Assembly: GCA_030849805.1 (NCBI GenBank)
Contig: JASANZ010002268.1
Coordinates: 62,001-126,000, forward strand
Reading direction: 5' to 3'
Origin: Sergeia podlipaevii
Taxonomy: Eukaryota; Euglenozoa; Kinetoplastea; Trypanosomatida; Trypanosomatidae
Length of the DNA stretch: 64,000 bases
A model generated the notes under the pieces. That model had not been told where the DNA came from. It did no database searches and saw nothing but the letters and a program-made list of their open reading frames with translations. A program made the translations under genes and the position numbers. Shown piece by piece: positions 49,101 to 58,135 of this stretch (position 1 is its first letter; each line of letters starts with the position of its first letter).

Positions 49101-52100
49101 TGACGTTGGGAGACTGACTCGTGTCATTCATAATGCGCACAAACTTCTTGTCAAGATCGTTGAACTTGGCGGTTTCCTTGGGAAGCTGGTTTGCGATATC
49201 GTCATTGCCCTTGAAGATAGACTCGAGGTATTGCCACTTCTGCTGAACGGTGACCCACACAGCAATCACGTCATTGATCATGGAGAGCTTGCGTTCCCAC
49301 AGCTTCACCTCCTCAATAAATGGCTGTGCCCACTTGACGTTGGCGATGGACTGCATCTTCAAAATGTTGTCGTCGACCGCCTCCTGAATCTCCGAAGTGT
49401 CCGTGAGTACGTCGCAGCGGCTATGGGCCTTGCGAGGTGCGTACTTGGCGACAATGAAGTCCTTGACACCCCAGAACTCCTTAATGTCGCGAATCTCCTG
49501 CTCCACGCTCTGCTCACGTGCCGCGGAGAGCACAATGCTATCAATCTCCTCGTTGAAGCGGAAGAGTTCCATGGCGATGAGGTCATCAAGGTTGATCTGC
49601 TCATAGTTGAACTCCTTGTTTGTGACGCGCATGAGCTCCTTCCAGTGACGCAGCTTCAGCGCAGGGCTTTTGAGCTTCGCGAGGAGCGGAAGAGAGTTCT
49701 GAAAGTTCACGATGAGCTGCTGGATAGCGGGAAATGGTTGCACCGTGCCGTACTGCTTCGCAAGAATGCGCGCCTGCTTGGCGCGCACCTCGGTGGTGCT
49801 CTCGAGGTCCTCCAGAAGAAGATCCTTCCAGCTACTGCGGTTCCACCGGCGCAGCACACCAATCCACTGCTCGTACATCTCGTATACCGTCTCCACGCGT
49901 GTCAGGTCGTCGTTGAGCTGCTGCAGACTTGGGTGCGTGGTGAGGGGCAAGTCAAACAGCTTCTCCGCCTTGGTGAGTTGATCGCGGCGCACCTGGATCG
50001 CTATCAGCCGCGCACGCCATTGTGTCTTAAGAGCGTTGCCCTCTGCGAGGTCCATCCCTTCGCGACCAGGACCGTCGGCAAGGTACTCCTGCAGCACGTT
50101 CTCACCTTCGGCAAGAAAAGTCAGCACCTCGTTCTGTGTAAGATCGCGGAACTGTAGCTTCTTGGGCTCAAGATCGATGGTGGTCTTCCGCACACGTGCG
50201 AGCGTGCAGGACCAAATATCACCGAGGCTCATCGCTGTGGTAAGCTCGTCCTTGTCAATGACGACGCCGAAGTGGAGCAAAGAGCTATATACATATTCAA
50301 TCTCCCTGATATCCTGCTCCACGTCGAGCGCGGAGGCCTTGGCGTTGTGCATCACCTCCAGCACCGCCTTGAGCTCATCGATGGTATCGCACGAGTGCCC
50401 AAGCTCCTCGTTGATCTTGCGAATGCGGGTGTAACGCTTCATCATGCGTGCCCGCACGGTATCGTTTAGTTGTCCACCTTCCATCGCAACCCACTGGTAT
50501 ACATGATCAACAAGCTCCGCGTAGAAGGAGGTCTCGTCACAACGCATGAAGCCAAAGTCATGCACGTGGTTCTCTGTGTCAAAATCGCTGATCATATTGA
50601 AGTAAAGCTGAAACTTGGCGTCGTAGTCGATCCAGTGGAACTGGTTCTTAGCCTGCTGCTCCACAGAAATCTTCTTGTCGGCAAGGTAAACAAAGCGGTA
50701 GCGCTGCAGCATTTTGATGTTAGTCGCAAGAGCGCCAAGGTGGGTCTGAATGGTGCGGTTGATGAGAGCTTGAAGCTTGTACACCTGAGGAAGGTTGTGG
50801 ATGTCCTGGTAGTAAGTAAACAATGTCGTGTAGTCCTCCTCGGCAGGACGAGGGATAATTTCGCCTTGCGTGAACTCAATACACGTTGCACGCATCCATC
50901 GCTGGAACAGCTTGGTAGACTCTATGATGCCAGACTGAATCTTGTGAAACGCAGTGGTAATCTCCTGCTGCTGCGGCGAGTATGTGGGCTCCGTCGTAAG
51001 AAAGATCATAACCTTGAAGAGCGGCGGGCGTGACGACGAAAACGAGCGCGATGAGGAATACCCGAGTAGCTTTGCGAATGCGCTCAAGGAGCGGAGGACC
51101 ATCTTGATGAGCGCGCGCCAGATGCATTGCTCCCAGTAGCTGTAGTACGTCGACAAAGTTGAGCACTTGCCTGTGTGTGTGCCCACCAGCTGGCTCTCCA
51201 CCTTGGTGAGAAGCGGCTTGGCGGAGCGGTACGCACGCGTACAGCCTTCCAACAGGGTGACACGGCGCCGCTCCACGATGTCCACAAGCACCTGCAGCTC
51301 TGGAAGCTCACCGCCGGCTTGAAGGAGAGAATCGTACTCGGGCATGAGCTTCGTGGAGGCGATCTTGTTCACCACCTGAGTCTGGATATTGTCTGCGCTC
51401 TTGCGTACTTCGCGGCTTAAATTGCGGAACTTCGTAATGGCCTTCTCACAGTTGTCTACAAAATCTGGAATGCTCAGACTTGTCCAGTTGATGTCGTGAA
51501 AGCCCGGTTGCAACGCCTGCTTCAGCTCCCGGATGTTCTTCGCCAGAATAGCACGCTCACTGCCTTCCAGGATGCCAATCTCATAGTTGAAGTTGAGCAG
51601 CATTCCCTTCAACGCGTCCACATAGCCGTGGTAGGCCTCGTCCTGAAGAGTGATATGCAGAGCCTCCTGGGGCACCTCGAAGCCAAGGCGGTCGAGGTAC
51701 TTCGTTTCACGAATGATGTCAAAGATCTTCATGTCAAAGTTGACCACGTAAGTGTCGTCGGTGTCCTTGCGCAATATGTTCAACTTCAGCGACGACGTCG
51801 ATGTATTGCGGATCTCATCTCGCCAGAGCAAAAACCGTGCGGTTGCGTACTCCTTCATCTGACGAGCCACTTCAACATACTTGGCCTTCACCTGCCTGCC
51901 CATGGACGTCGTGAGCATCCCTTCCTGCTTGAAACGCACGATTGGCTTCTTGAGACGCTGGAAGAGTGACATGCTCCAGTGGATAGCGCCAGCAACGGAG
52001 GGTTGATTCTTCGTAAGCGGCGGAGACTCACGGTGCTCAAGAAAAATGGTCTGCACGTTCTCCACTTCAGTAAAGTACTGCGCGAGAATGCGATCCGCTT

Positions 52101-53973
52101 TCTCAGAAAGAAGCACTGATATATCGAAGGTGTTGCCTCCACGCTCAGGACGGTTCTGGATTTTCTTGAAGGACAGCAGCAGCTCAAACGCGGATTCGGA
52201 GCTGCGCAGATCATCGTCAAAGATCTTGTTGATAAACAGCGACACCTCCTGATCAAGGCTCGACACCGTTGTGATGAACCCAGAAAAGACCACCTGCCAA
52301 TTGTGTGTCGCCTTCCTCTCAAAAGGGTTGAAGGTGAGGGTCTCGAAGGGACGCTTGAGCTTCTCCACGTCCTTGAGAATACGCTCAATACCGGTTGTAT
52401 CCGTCAGTACCGTCTTAAGTTGCGCGCTCAGCACTGTGGTGTAGTACTCGACCGTTTCGACCACCTCCAACAGGTCAGTGCAGCGGTCGGACATGTAATC
52501 CGTGGTCTCGAAGAGGCGGCGGTTGTCAAAGTTCCAGTGCTGCTCTCGCTCTGTGCTGTTGATCTCCTCCTGCACGTTGGTATACGCCGACTTCCACTTC
52601 AGAAGACACTGCTGGCCATCTGTGACCTTGGCCTTGGCCTCAGCAGTAGGGAGAACTAGAACTGAGCGAAAATCAATGTGATCGCTCACTTTCTGCGCAA
52701 TCAGCTTGGCAATCTTCTCCAAAAGTCCCACCATGCGCTCCTCCGTAGAGTAGAAGCGAGAAATGATCCAAACCATACGGATGGCTGTCATCATGGAGGA
52801 GAGAGTGTCAATGATGGGCTGCAGCGAGTGAGAGCGCGCGTCAAGGTTTTGCAGGGTGCGGAAGTGACGGTCTAGTGTGCCGAGGAACTTCACATTGTCC
52901 TTTGCCTCCGCGTACTGATGAAAGAACTGTTGAAGAGTAGTGGAGATCATGGTGTAGGAGTTGCACTCGGCCTCCTTGGCAACCTGCAAGATAAACTTGG
53001 CCTGTGGAGAGTTGATCTGCTCATAGAGTGCACTGATGGTGCTGTACTTCTCGCGCCAGTACTCAATCTCGCCTAAAGGACCCTCCTTCTGAGGGTCAAG
53101 GGACATGGCGTAGCTGATCTCTGCCTGCCACTGACTTACTGTGAGATCCACCTGCTGAACAAGATCCTCGTTGGACAGCGCGGCCTTCACATCTGCGTCG
53201 CTAACGCTGATACCGAGAAGGTTCTGTGGAATGGGGAGCTTGCGCTCAGCGCAGATCTGGTTCATGAAGCCCACTAGCTGAGTGTCCATGCGGTTGACCC
53301 AGTGTAGGATCTCACCATATAAGTGGCGGTTGCTGTTGGACGTCTGGGCAGCGGCAGCGGCGGCTGTAGTCGTCATAACAGACCCGCTGGTTCCGTCGGA
53401 CTTGCCTGTAGCGGCGGCAACGTTGACGATGTTGCGTTTCTTGCCGGCGACCTTCTCAATATCCTCGATGATGGGCTGATATACATCCTTGAGTAGCACA
53501 TGGAAGGTATTGAGTGAAGGCACCTGCATGCAGGAAATTTCAAAAGCTGTATGAATAGGAGACAAAGGGTTTGTCTTCCAGTCAGCGGCTGACTCGGCAG
53601 TCAAGTTGGTGCCATCAATGCGCGAAAAAAACAAGCAGCGGGTGCGGTCAGAGGCGTAGTGGATAGATCCCGTGATGTTGCTGTTGTGCACGGCGCCGTT
53701 GGTAGCCCGCAGCTTCTGCGGCCCGCGAGGTCGGGTGGATACCGGAATCATCGACTGGTTCTTCTTTGGTGGGGACTGGCACCCCACCACATCCGCCTCA
53801 CGTGCCACAATCACCACACAGGGCTCGATAGGCCCATCCTCCTTCTCAAATACAGCAAAAATAGCCTCCATGGAATTCTGGTCACACATAAGATCAATGA
53901 TGGAATCATTTGAGATGCCGTGCAGGTTGGCACGAATGCGCGCAGAGAGCCACTCAAGCCTTGGGTCCTCCAT
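40105..53973 (-). CDS. Axonemal outer-arm dynein heavy chain (Chlamydomonas gamma/DNAH5-8 type)
   Basis: A 4622-residue dynein motor heavy chain. The N-terminal tail resembles the DNAH5/DNAH8 class, with the run EAKDNVKFLGTLDRHF and the following RMVWIISRFYSTEERM. These are orthologues of Chlamydomonas gamma; trypanosomatids call theirs outer-arm alpha. The ring is complete: AAA1 P-loop GPAGTGKTE (about 1926) with CFDEFNRI, AAA2 GPTGGGKS (about 2208), AAA3 GESGTAKT (about 2556) with VFVDDINMP, AAA4 GVGGSGKQS (about 2922), then the antiparallel coiled-coil stalk and microtubule-binding tip (about 3180-3450), AAA5, AAA6 and the C-terminal domain. It drives flagellar beating. The start ATG is at 53973. 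An A-tract at 54058-54070 with AG near 54048 is a plausible splice signal. I see no frameshift. Confidence 0.95.
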   Translation of the reverse strand: MEDPRLEWLSARIRANLHGISNDSIIDLMCDQNSMEAIFAVFEKEDGPIEPCVVIVAREADVVGCQSPPKKNQSMIPVSTRPRGPQKLRATNGAVHNSNITGSIHYASDRTRCLFFSRIDGTNLTAESAADWKTNPLSPIHTAFEISCMQVPSLNTFHVLLKDVYQPIIEDIEKVAGKKRNIVNVAAATGKSDGTSGSVMTTTAAAAAAQTSNSNRHLYGEILHWVNRMDTQLVGFMNQICAERKLPIPQNLLGISVSDADVKAALSNEDLVQQVDLTVSQWQAEISYAMSLDPQKEGPLGEIEYWREKYSTISALYEQINSPQAKFILQVAKEAECNSYTMISTTLQQFFHQYAEAKDNVKFLGTLDRHFRTLQNLDARSHSLQPIIDTLSSMMTAIRMVWIISRFYSTEERMVGLLEKIAKLIAQKVSDHIDFRSVLVLPTAEAKAKVTDGQQCLLKWKSAYTNVQEEINSTEREQHWNFDNRRLFETTDYMSDRCTDLLEVVETVEYYTTVLSAQLKTVLTDTTGIERILKDVEKLKRPFETLTFNPFERKATHNWQVVFSGFITTVSSLDQEVSLFINKIFDDDLRSSESAFELLLSFKKIQNRPERGGNTFDISVLLSEKADRILAQYFTEVENVQTIFLEHRESPPLTKNQPSVAGAIHWSMSLFQRLKKPIVRFKQEGMLTTSMGRQVKAKYVEVARQMKEYATARFLLWRDEIRNTSTSSLKLNILRKDTDDTYVVNFDMKIFDIIRETKYLDRLGFEVPQEALHITLQDEAYHGYVDALKGMLLNFNYEIGILEGSERAILAKNIRELKQALQPGFHDINWTSLSIPDFVDNCEKAITKFRNLSREVRKSADNIQTQVVNKIASTKLMPEYDSLLQAGGELPELQVLVDIVERRRVTLLEGCTRAYRSAKPLLTKVESQLVGTHTGKCSTLSTYYSYWEQCIWRALIKMVLRSLSAFAKLLGYSSSRSFSSSRPPLFKVMIFLTTEPTYSPQQQEITTAFHKIQSGIIESTKLFQRWMRATCIEFTQGEIIPRPAEEDYTTLFTYYQDIHNLPQVYKLQALINRTIQTHLGALATNIKMLQRYRFVYLADKKISVEQQAKNQFHWIDYDAKFQLYFNMISDFDTENHVHDFGFMRCDETSFYAELVDHVYQWVAMEGGQLNDTVRARMMKRYTRIRKINEELGHSCDTIDELKAVLEVMHNAKASALDVEQDIREIEYVYSSLLHFGVVIDKDELTTAMSLGDIWSCTLARVRKTTIDLEPKKLQFRDLTQNEVLTFLAEGENVLQEYLADGPGREGMDLAEGNALKTQWRARLIAIQVRRDQLTKAEKLFDLPLTTHPSLQQLNDDLTRVETVYEMYEQWIGVLRRWNRSSWKDLLLEDLESTTEVRAKQARILAKQYGTVQPFPAIQQLIVNFQNSLPLLAKLKSPALKLRHWKELMRVTNKEFNYEQINLDDLIAMELFRFNEEIDSIVLSAAREQSVEQEIRDIKEFWGVKDFIVAKYAPRKAHSRCDVLTDTSEIQEAVDDNILKMQSIANVKWAQPFIEEVKLWERKLSMINDVIAVWVTVQQKWQYLESIFKGNDDIANQLPKETAKFNDLDKKFVRIMNDTSQSPNVSHCCNVNGRLEELHYLEEKLEECQKDLSNYLETKRCLFPRFYFISDDELLSILASSSAKAVQDHMLKMFDNCARLIFKSETDETICGVESQEGERLDFTNPVRTDRAVEEWLQATLEESRSTLHDILKAGVFYYPKMQRLEWVKKYHGMITLTGAKIFWTFEIENAFQEMKKGKKNAVKELSAKLTSQLFALVSEMDNDIDKQYRKKINTLIIVDVHGRDIVDRFVRDSVMDAREFDWESQLRFYWEKATDTCVIRQCTGRFNYGFEYMGLNGRLVITPLTDRCFMTLTQALTFSLGGAPGGPAGTGKTESVKDLAKAMAIQCVVFNCGEGLDYKAMGTIFSGLSQAGSWGCFDEFNRIELPVLSVVSEQLRSIQAALRSGEKQFLFGESVINLIHTVGVFITMNPGYAGRVELPDNLKALFRPVVMVVPDMELIAENMLFSEGFTTARDLAKKMVTLYSLAKGQLSKQHHYDWGLRALKAVLVMAGQLKRGSPELSEESVLMRALRDMNAPKFIAEDEPLFKGLIGDLFPGLDPTRVPQENLARASAKVLKDKSFMIDPRQTDKVVQLYETMQTRHTSMVVGPTGGGKSVVIDTLCKAQTELGLLTKSFVINPKAQPTSVLYGLMDPMTRNWTDGIFSNIFRNINRSSEGTEKERRYVIFDGDVDAKWVEDMNSVMDDNKLLTLPNGERIRLHPQCSLLFEVGDLQYASPATVSRVGMVFLDPINLGWKPFMYAWKLTRPRDEQETLDELVEQFVQPLVDFIVDGIDGGELTPPPRLVIPTSDLNMVKQLTTMLYTVSPKNAALEPRALQCVFIFACVWSFGALICTPEDRRRFDSFLKKLSGWNMQDVGENFLTRFVGSGSLPDRKTMFDYFFDLQDSRWKPWNVLIRPFERAPGAKFSSLLVSTVDTERNMWLLNKIVLNRTPVLFVGESGTAKTVTIQAYLSRLKQQSLQADESKGEGVHLEEMLLEMNFSSRTTSLDAQRTMEDNIEKRTTTVLGPPAKKRLVVFVDDINMPKVDLYGTQQPIAFLKLLIEHHSWYDRKDLLFKNVRDTQFVAAMAPPGGGRNALDPRFVSLFTVFNIMFPEDESIHTIYTQILEDTYKELPVDALYLATTVTDMTLRLYQDLVTSLPATPAKFHYIFNLRDLSRVYEGLCRATTDKFGTVASIIRLWRNEITRVFVDRMSDAQDASYVTNLMLREIDRNYAEHREYVLADPLMFGDFGDFVPDSEFDRLHIYEDFGPRYTDARNLVEAVMAEINTPVKKIDLVMFDMALEHLLRITRVLSLPRGHCLLVGVGGSGKQSLTKLGAAICQMGVFEIVLARNYTEDSFREDLKKLYNRVGVQGEKVVFLFMDGHVKEEGFLELINNMLASGMVPALFSEEEKEPLYSSVAAEVETQGLAPSKDNKWTAFVSRCRDNLHVVLSMSPSGETLRTRCRNFPSLINNTTIDWFEKWPAQALEAVGSKLLAEENLPDELRQPIVEHMVYVHLTADELSGRYQGELKRHNYVTPKNFLGFLANYAKLLITKRENIDDIVKKFTIGLEKLHRAQEDVKVLQEELAEKEITLREKQEINDQMTREITEQKSKNEVRKEEALSMEEELNVQNAEIEKETAEAQVVLDQAMPALEEAMEAVKHINPKSITELRSFAKPPINVVAVVRMVCVVKGVPSTWESGKIMMGQSDFIRSLIDIDSLTPTLNQSKMNEINKLLKEFPVNSNDLKKVSLAASGLMIWVEAMKQYWNVAKEVFPKQERVRQLQKAKETAERQLEACRNEIDQLTQSLRRLEEQLEAGMKEARMLQQEKAVMERRLNAARKLIDGFGSERTRWTEEKKTLGASRNQLVGDCLAGAAFLSYLGAFTFPYRQEALEQVWLADLRAKKVPLSENFHIRHLLADEVAISQWASDGLPSDELSVQNGILTTQSTDYTGKGKRAGKIRFPLCIDPQMQAVNWIKRQHASNPRFETASFSDPDFLKRLEFAIQYGNPFLFEGVDEFIDPIIDSVLDPQFRIESGQCIIRIGDKDIPWDKNFKLYLCTKLSNPNYPAEVFGKTMVINYGVTEDGLEAQLLNYVVASERSDLQRQSEELVQTMAESRAQLKELEDTLIRELTLATGNILDNDDLIATLENTKSSATEVEHKLEQAKETARTTEVSRQQYRPAAKRGAVLYFVISQLSAINSMYEYSLSAFLHDVFGYSITKSDASFDIADRLKNIIEALTYNLYCYVCMGIFEKDKLMLSLQIAIRLLLQESRLPQAELEFFLRGCVLAEKGFPSNPTDWLTARQWNDVCKLATSVDVFKNLTKDMLGNLEDWQAWFLLDRPEEPECEIPCGYSARLTSFQRLCLLRCFRSDRVYNAVTAFISECDLLGERFVMPPILRYKDVLDKSSAMSPIVCVVSPGANPTDEIVKLATKEVGLDKLRSISLGQGQGDEAMKMVELGAVRGHWVLLQNCHLLTMWMRDLEKTIEKMDQQQPHDQFRLWLTTEPSLEFPMGILQRSLKVVNEPPNGLKMNMKNTLSKVTEDQLDTCPHWAFRPLVFALSFYHAVVQERRKYGKIGWNVIYDFNETDFTVSMRLIDTYLTKAYTNGDPIPWETLRYLVGEAMYGGRVSDAMDRRIVKTYLEEYFGDFLFDTFQPFHFFLDDTVDYCLPSDSADPTRKVTLQQMHAQVDKFPNVNTPDVFGLHPNAETGYLRHAAESMWAGLIELMPRSGGATASGASREEMLMKFTEEILQQIPKTLDQKQVMRKENERAKSNGYESIQPTQVVLLQEVERWNKLVTVIVTSLMELQKALAGVIGMSNELDELASALSNGQLPPSWRRCAPATRKNLGRWLAHFQRRYQQYLQWSMNGEPKCMWLSGLMVPDSYLSALVQVTCRKYKWPLDRSTIVTTVTTFKTAEEVAGYPTDGAYVSGLFLEGARWDSEKHQLAPQLKKQLITEMPVMHIVPTESSRVKSVGTFKTPVYVTSDRRNAAGVGLVFIADLSSATHSSIWTLESVGLVLDSDD

Positions 53974-55558
53974 TGTTCTCCCGTTCCTGTATGTTTTGCT
54001 GCTGCTACCACTTTGTCGAACCTCTCTCTTTCTCTTTTTTTCTTACTCTTTTATGTGGAAAAAAAAAAAAGATATATGTATATATGTATGCGATTTGCTA
54101 GTTGAATACCAGATACACTCCTCTTTTCTAGATATTTTTAAAAATGTGGGTATGTAAGAGAGCTTCTCGAGAGTAGTCGTCAAATACACCAAGGGCGAGG
54201 AGTTGCTTCCTTCTCTTCTTTCTATCCCTTCTCTTCCTCTTTCACCTTCCTGCGCTTCAGGCAAATAGCACTAATAGGTGTGCTAGAGAAAAGTTGGAGA
54301 GAAAAATAATAGCAATTTAAAAAGAGGAAGTGGCGTGCCCCTGAAGTCTATCGCTGGGGGTTCCCTCTTGGGCTACAGCTGCTTTAGTAGCTCCTCCACT
54401 CACAAATAAATGGACTATATTCTTTGATGAGAAGAGCAAAAGAAAACTGATAACTAATATTGCCTTTTGATTGGGCAACTATTCCTTTCAAAAATAATAA
54501 CAATAATGATTTGATAAAGAGAAAGAGATAGAAAGACAGGGAAAGGGTGCAAGATAATTACCAACAAGGGATTAACGGCAGAAAGCAATCGAATATACCT
54601 GCATCTCTATTGAGAGCAACAACAAAAAGTCAAGAAACACATTTGATGTTTTTATAGATACTCATTTTCTTTTAAAAATGTCAGTACATTGCCATAGCGG
54701 CAAGTGAAAAAAAAAAAAGGCAAAATATGGCAAAGAAAAAGAAAGAGGCTGGGAAAGGCTACAAAGATCATCCAATTGTTTAAATTTTCGTCGCCTCACT
54801 TTTGCTCTCTTTCACTGCTAATTGTGCCATTAGTCAGTAGCTGGTGTGCCTTCCTATCCACAGAAAACAAAAAAAAGGAGAAGAGGGGGAAAAAAAGGTA
54901 AAAAGTAAATATTTTGCGTGGGGCAAATGCAACCATACTCTATCCCACGACGCTTAACACGGAGGGGGAGGGTGAAGGTTAACCGTATATGTTGCCACCA
55001 TTCAAATGCAAAGTTAAAAAAAAAAAAAAAAAAAAAAAAAACCTGCCAACGGCAAAAAGAAAAAAAAAAATTATTATTATGACAACTATATAGTATTTGG
55101 CATGCTAAACTTTCATACATGGTAAGCTTTCGTGTAGCTCTCATTGCTTTAGTAAAATCAGAAAGAAACAAAAAAAGAAAATGATTTCAACCTTCGCCAC
55201 CGTACTCTCGTTCGGAAAGAAAGATACAATTCTATCGAACTTGCAAAACTGTTGTACAGAAACACAAAGGGCTGAAAAAAAAAAAAAAAAAAAAAACATG
55301 CGCAAACCCACAATATTCTCTCTTGTGAACAAATGTGTGTGCGCATATGCACAAGCTAGCCAATACCGTAGTTTATCACTCGCACTAATCTGCGCGCTCC
55401 CACACCTCCAATAATGTCTACTCCTTTTTACATAGTGATCGAACAACAACAACAAAAAAAAAATGTTCTCTCTTTTTTCAATTTTTTTTTTTTGTAGAAA
55501 GGCAAAACAATAATAAACTGAAAAAGATCAACAATAATGAAAATAAAGGCAAGTAAGA
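53974..55558. other. Long intergenic region (1.6 kb) with long A-runs
   Basis: Contains the dynein splice region (A-tract 54058-54070), an A-tract near 54706-54719, and the longest homopolymers in the window: 26 A at 55016-55041 and 22 A at 55275-55296. A mixed-composition island at about 54329-54415 has no ATG-started frame of note. The rest should be the J-protein 3' UTR. No gene is called. Confidence 0.5.
55016..55041. repeat. Homopolymer A run
   Basis: 26 uninterrupted A, the longest in the window. On the sense strand it is a T-run between the dynein and J-protein genes. Confidence 0.9.
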
Positions 55559-58135
55559 TCATATTGTAAGATCATAGGCAGCCCGCTTCACTGGATCAGA
55601 GAGAATACTGTGTGCCTCGTTGACTCGCTTAAAAAGTTCTAGCGACGACTTTTGCACCTCGGCGCTCTCACCCACCACCTTGTCCGGATGATAGCGCAGC
55701 GTGAGACGCTTGAAGTGCTGCCGTATCTCCTCTGTGCTCGCAGTGGGCTTTACGTCAAGCACATCATACAACGTCTCTCCTTTCCGTTTGGTGAAGAAAG
55801 TCATGCCAGCAGGCTGCCCGCCACCCCCGCTACTAGCTGGGGGAGGTCGTGGCAGTGGCGGTGACTGGTGCGCTGTATATCCATTTTCCTGCGAGGTAGA
55901 CGTGTACATGCGAGAGAATTTAAACGTTTTCTGATGTAGCTCTTCCTGTCGTTGCTGATGCCGCTCTCTCTGCGCACGTGCCTCACGCTCCTTCGCCTCC
56001 TCCTGCAGAAGAGTCTCGTAGGAGGGGTTCAACTGAATCGCCATCGCCCTATCCGCCGCCGCCTCCACCAATTTCTGCACCGCCTCGTACGCTGATGACC
56101 GCACAAGGTATGCCTTCGCGCATAATGCGTCCAGCTGCACGCATAAGGAGCACGATTCAATAACTCTGAGTGGCATTCCCTGCGCCGCACGGGCCTCCGC
56201 AGCTTTGAGGTGAAGCACTGCGTTGATCTTGCGGTTGGTTGGGTCAAGCTGCACAGCGCGGCTCACGTGCTCAGCGGCGCCATCATAGTCTAACTGTGCT
56301 ATGCAGTCGTCAATCAGCACAAAGCACTCTTCGAGGGAAACGAGATAGCTGCCTACAGCGATAGCAGGGCCGTAGTTGGGCGTGATGGCGAGGCAACGTT
56401 GCACAAGAACTGCGGCGACGTTCATGTATGTGCGGCCGCTGTACGCGCTTGCCTTGGCCAGAAGCACCGTCGCGAGAAGAAAGTGAGCTTCGATATTGCT
56501 CCTCAGCAGTCGCTCCTCGTGTGCCGAGATGGCGGCACTATCGCTAGAGGAGGAGGTTCCATCATTGGCTATGATGTCCTCTGGGAAGGAATAAGGAATC
56601 GTCGGCACATACGGCAGCAGCATCTCGCGCGCCGCGTCCACCTGGCCCGTCTCCACATAGGCAATAGCCTGTAGTGCCCTAAGTGGTGTTTCACTCACCA
56701 GAGGCAAGGCGCCAGCCAAGAGGTGCTGCTCCGCCTCTCCCCAACGCTCAGCGCTCACGCACTCGCGAAAGCGCCGGACGTGAGATACAGCCCGCTTCTC
56801 CTGCTCCATCACGGCGCGCTGCTCGCTGGTGAGTGGCAGCGGTGCTGAGTACGCCTCGCTCGTGTTGATCCTGCTCATGCTAGAGCTATTCCGCTTCTGC
56901 GCAGAGAAGCATCGCTCCCCATTTGTGGCGGGTCTCAGTGGAATATCCGACGAGCGTCTGTCGTAAGGATCTTGTGAGCGTTGCATGTCTTCCCGCGTTG
57001 TGAGCGCAGTCGCATACGTTTGCATCGCGAGTGCGTAGTCCTCACGCATCACGTGTGCGCGAGCCTTGCACATGGCAGCCTGCTGAACTGTCTGAATGTC
57101 ACTCTGTGTGACTGCACTGCTCGAGCCAAGACAACTATAGCTGTTGTGATTGCTGCCGCTAGTTGTGCCTGCAGTCCCCATAGAGAGCCCATCATCGACC
57201 GACGCCGCTGCTTTCTTCTCCATTTCATCGGCTTCATGCCACAGCTGCAGACAGGCCTGGCAGTCCTCTATACACTCGCGGTAGTTCATGAGCGCATAGC
57301 TACACTGACCCCTGCGACCCCGCAGCACAGAGAGGTGGCGCGGCGACTCGCTGCGAGTGTAGAATGACATAAGCGAGGATATCACAATGTAGGCGCGTGT
57401 GAACTTGCCGGCACAAAGAAGCGCCAGCGTATGACTGTTGTCGGCGAGCCATCGATTATCAGAGCTCCTGCTTAGAAGCGAACTGTGACGGCTAGCCTCA
57501 GTGGTCACTGTAGAAGGAGTGTCACCATCTTTCTTCGTGTCCTCTTTCCCCTCCTCTGGTGGTGGAGATAAGGCTGCCGCTGCTGCTATTTCGGATGCAG
57601 TTGCCAGATCCTTTCTGAGCTTCAGATCCCTGTCAGGAAAGTATGAAGACCCACCGTAGCGATAGCCAAATGTCCTACGCGAAGACGCCGAACCCGCAGC
57701 AAAAAATAGTCGTGATTGCTGTTGGCACGACAAGAAATCCGGTGCGCACCGCTCCCCCTCCCTAGTAGTGGTAGGAACCTCCTGCTCCACATCGACTTCC
57801 TCTTTTTCTTTTCCAAGATGATGAAGAAGACCACGCCGGTGAGGAAGCTGGACACTATGAGTAATACTAGGTGGAGGGGAAGGAAAAGCAGAAGACGAAC
57901 TGCTATTCTCGTCACCTGTATAACTGGAGGGCAGCCCAACCCTTTGATTCTGTTGTACGTGTGCCTTGTGAGCAGTGTGTATTGGTGAAGATGTACACAG
58001 ACCTGACGAAGTAAACGATGGAAGCGGAGTGTTTGGCCGTGAGCTCGTCAGGACTGGCAGCCGCACTGACTGCCCTGTAAAGCGGCCTCCATTCATTTGC
58101 GCTTTGAGCAAGTCCCCACGCTGGCTATTTTTCAT
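55559..58135 (-). CDS. TPR and J-domain co-chaperone (DnaJ, DNAJC7-like layout)
   Basis: An 858-residue protein with a C-terminal J domain (about 785-858): TLYDVLDVKPTASTEEIRQHFK, then RYHPDKV with the HPD motif near 816 that stimulates Hsp70 ATPase. Before it lie tetratricopeptide repeats (about 235-760), such as NAVLHLKAAEARAAQGMP and AYLVRSSAYEAVQKLVEAAADRAMAIQLNP, separated by Ser-rich inserts. The N-terminus (1-230) is low-complexity, Ser/Pro-rich. TPRs plus a C-terminal J domain is the layout of DNAJC7/TPR2-type co-chaperones linking Hsp70 and Hsp90 in the cytosol, although this protein is much longer. The frame is open upstream to 58261 through Phe-rich sequence, but the ATG at 58135 (MKNSQRGDLL) follows an A-rich tract and is preferred. 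Confidence 0.85.
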   Translation of the reverse strand: MKNSQRGDLLKAQMNGGRFTGQSVRLPVLTSSRPNTPLPSFTSSGLCTSSPIHTAHKAHVQQNQRVGLPSSYTGDENSSSSSAFPSPPPSITHSVQLPHRRGLLHHLGKEKEEVDVEQEVPTTTREGERCAPDFLSCQQQSRLFFAAGSASSRRTFGYRYGGSSYFPDRDLKLRKDLATASEIAAAAALSPPPEEGKEDTKKDGDTPSTVTTEASRHSSLLSRSSDNRWLADNSHTLALLCAGKFTRAYIVISSLMSFYTRSESPRHLSVLRGRRGQCSYALMNYRECIEDCQACLQLWHEADEMEKKAAASVDDGLSMGTAGTTSGSNHNSYSCLGSSSAVTQSDIQTVQQAAMCKARAHVMREDYALAMQTYATALTTREDMQRSQDPYDRRSSDIPLRPATNGERCFSAQKRNSSSMSRINTSEAYSAPLPLTSEQRAVMEQEKRAVSHVRRFRECVSAERWGEAEQHLLAGALPLVSETPLRALQAIAYVETGQVDAAREMLLPYVPTIPYSFPEDIIANDGTSSSSDSAAISAHEERLLRSNIEAHFLLATVLLAKASAYSGRTYMNVAAVLVQRCLAITPNYGPAIAVGSYLVSLEECFVLIDDCIAQLDYDGAAEHVSRAVQLDPTNRKINAVLHLKAAEARAAQGMPLRVIESCSLCVQLDALCAKAYLVRSSAYEAVQKLVEAAADRAMAIQLNPSYETLLQEEAKEREARAQRERHQQRQEELHQKTFKFSRMYTSTSQENGYTAHQSPPLPRPPPASSGGGGQPAGMTFFTKRKGETLYDVLDVKPTASTEEIRQHFKRLTLRYHPDKVVGESAEVQKSSLELFKRVNEAHSILSDPVKRAAYDLTI

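Noticed and set aside
48910..50157. 415-codon open frame on the plus strand
   Set aside because: Antisense shadow of the dynein heavy chain, which is fully supported in its own frame.
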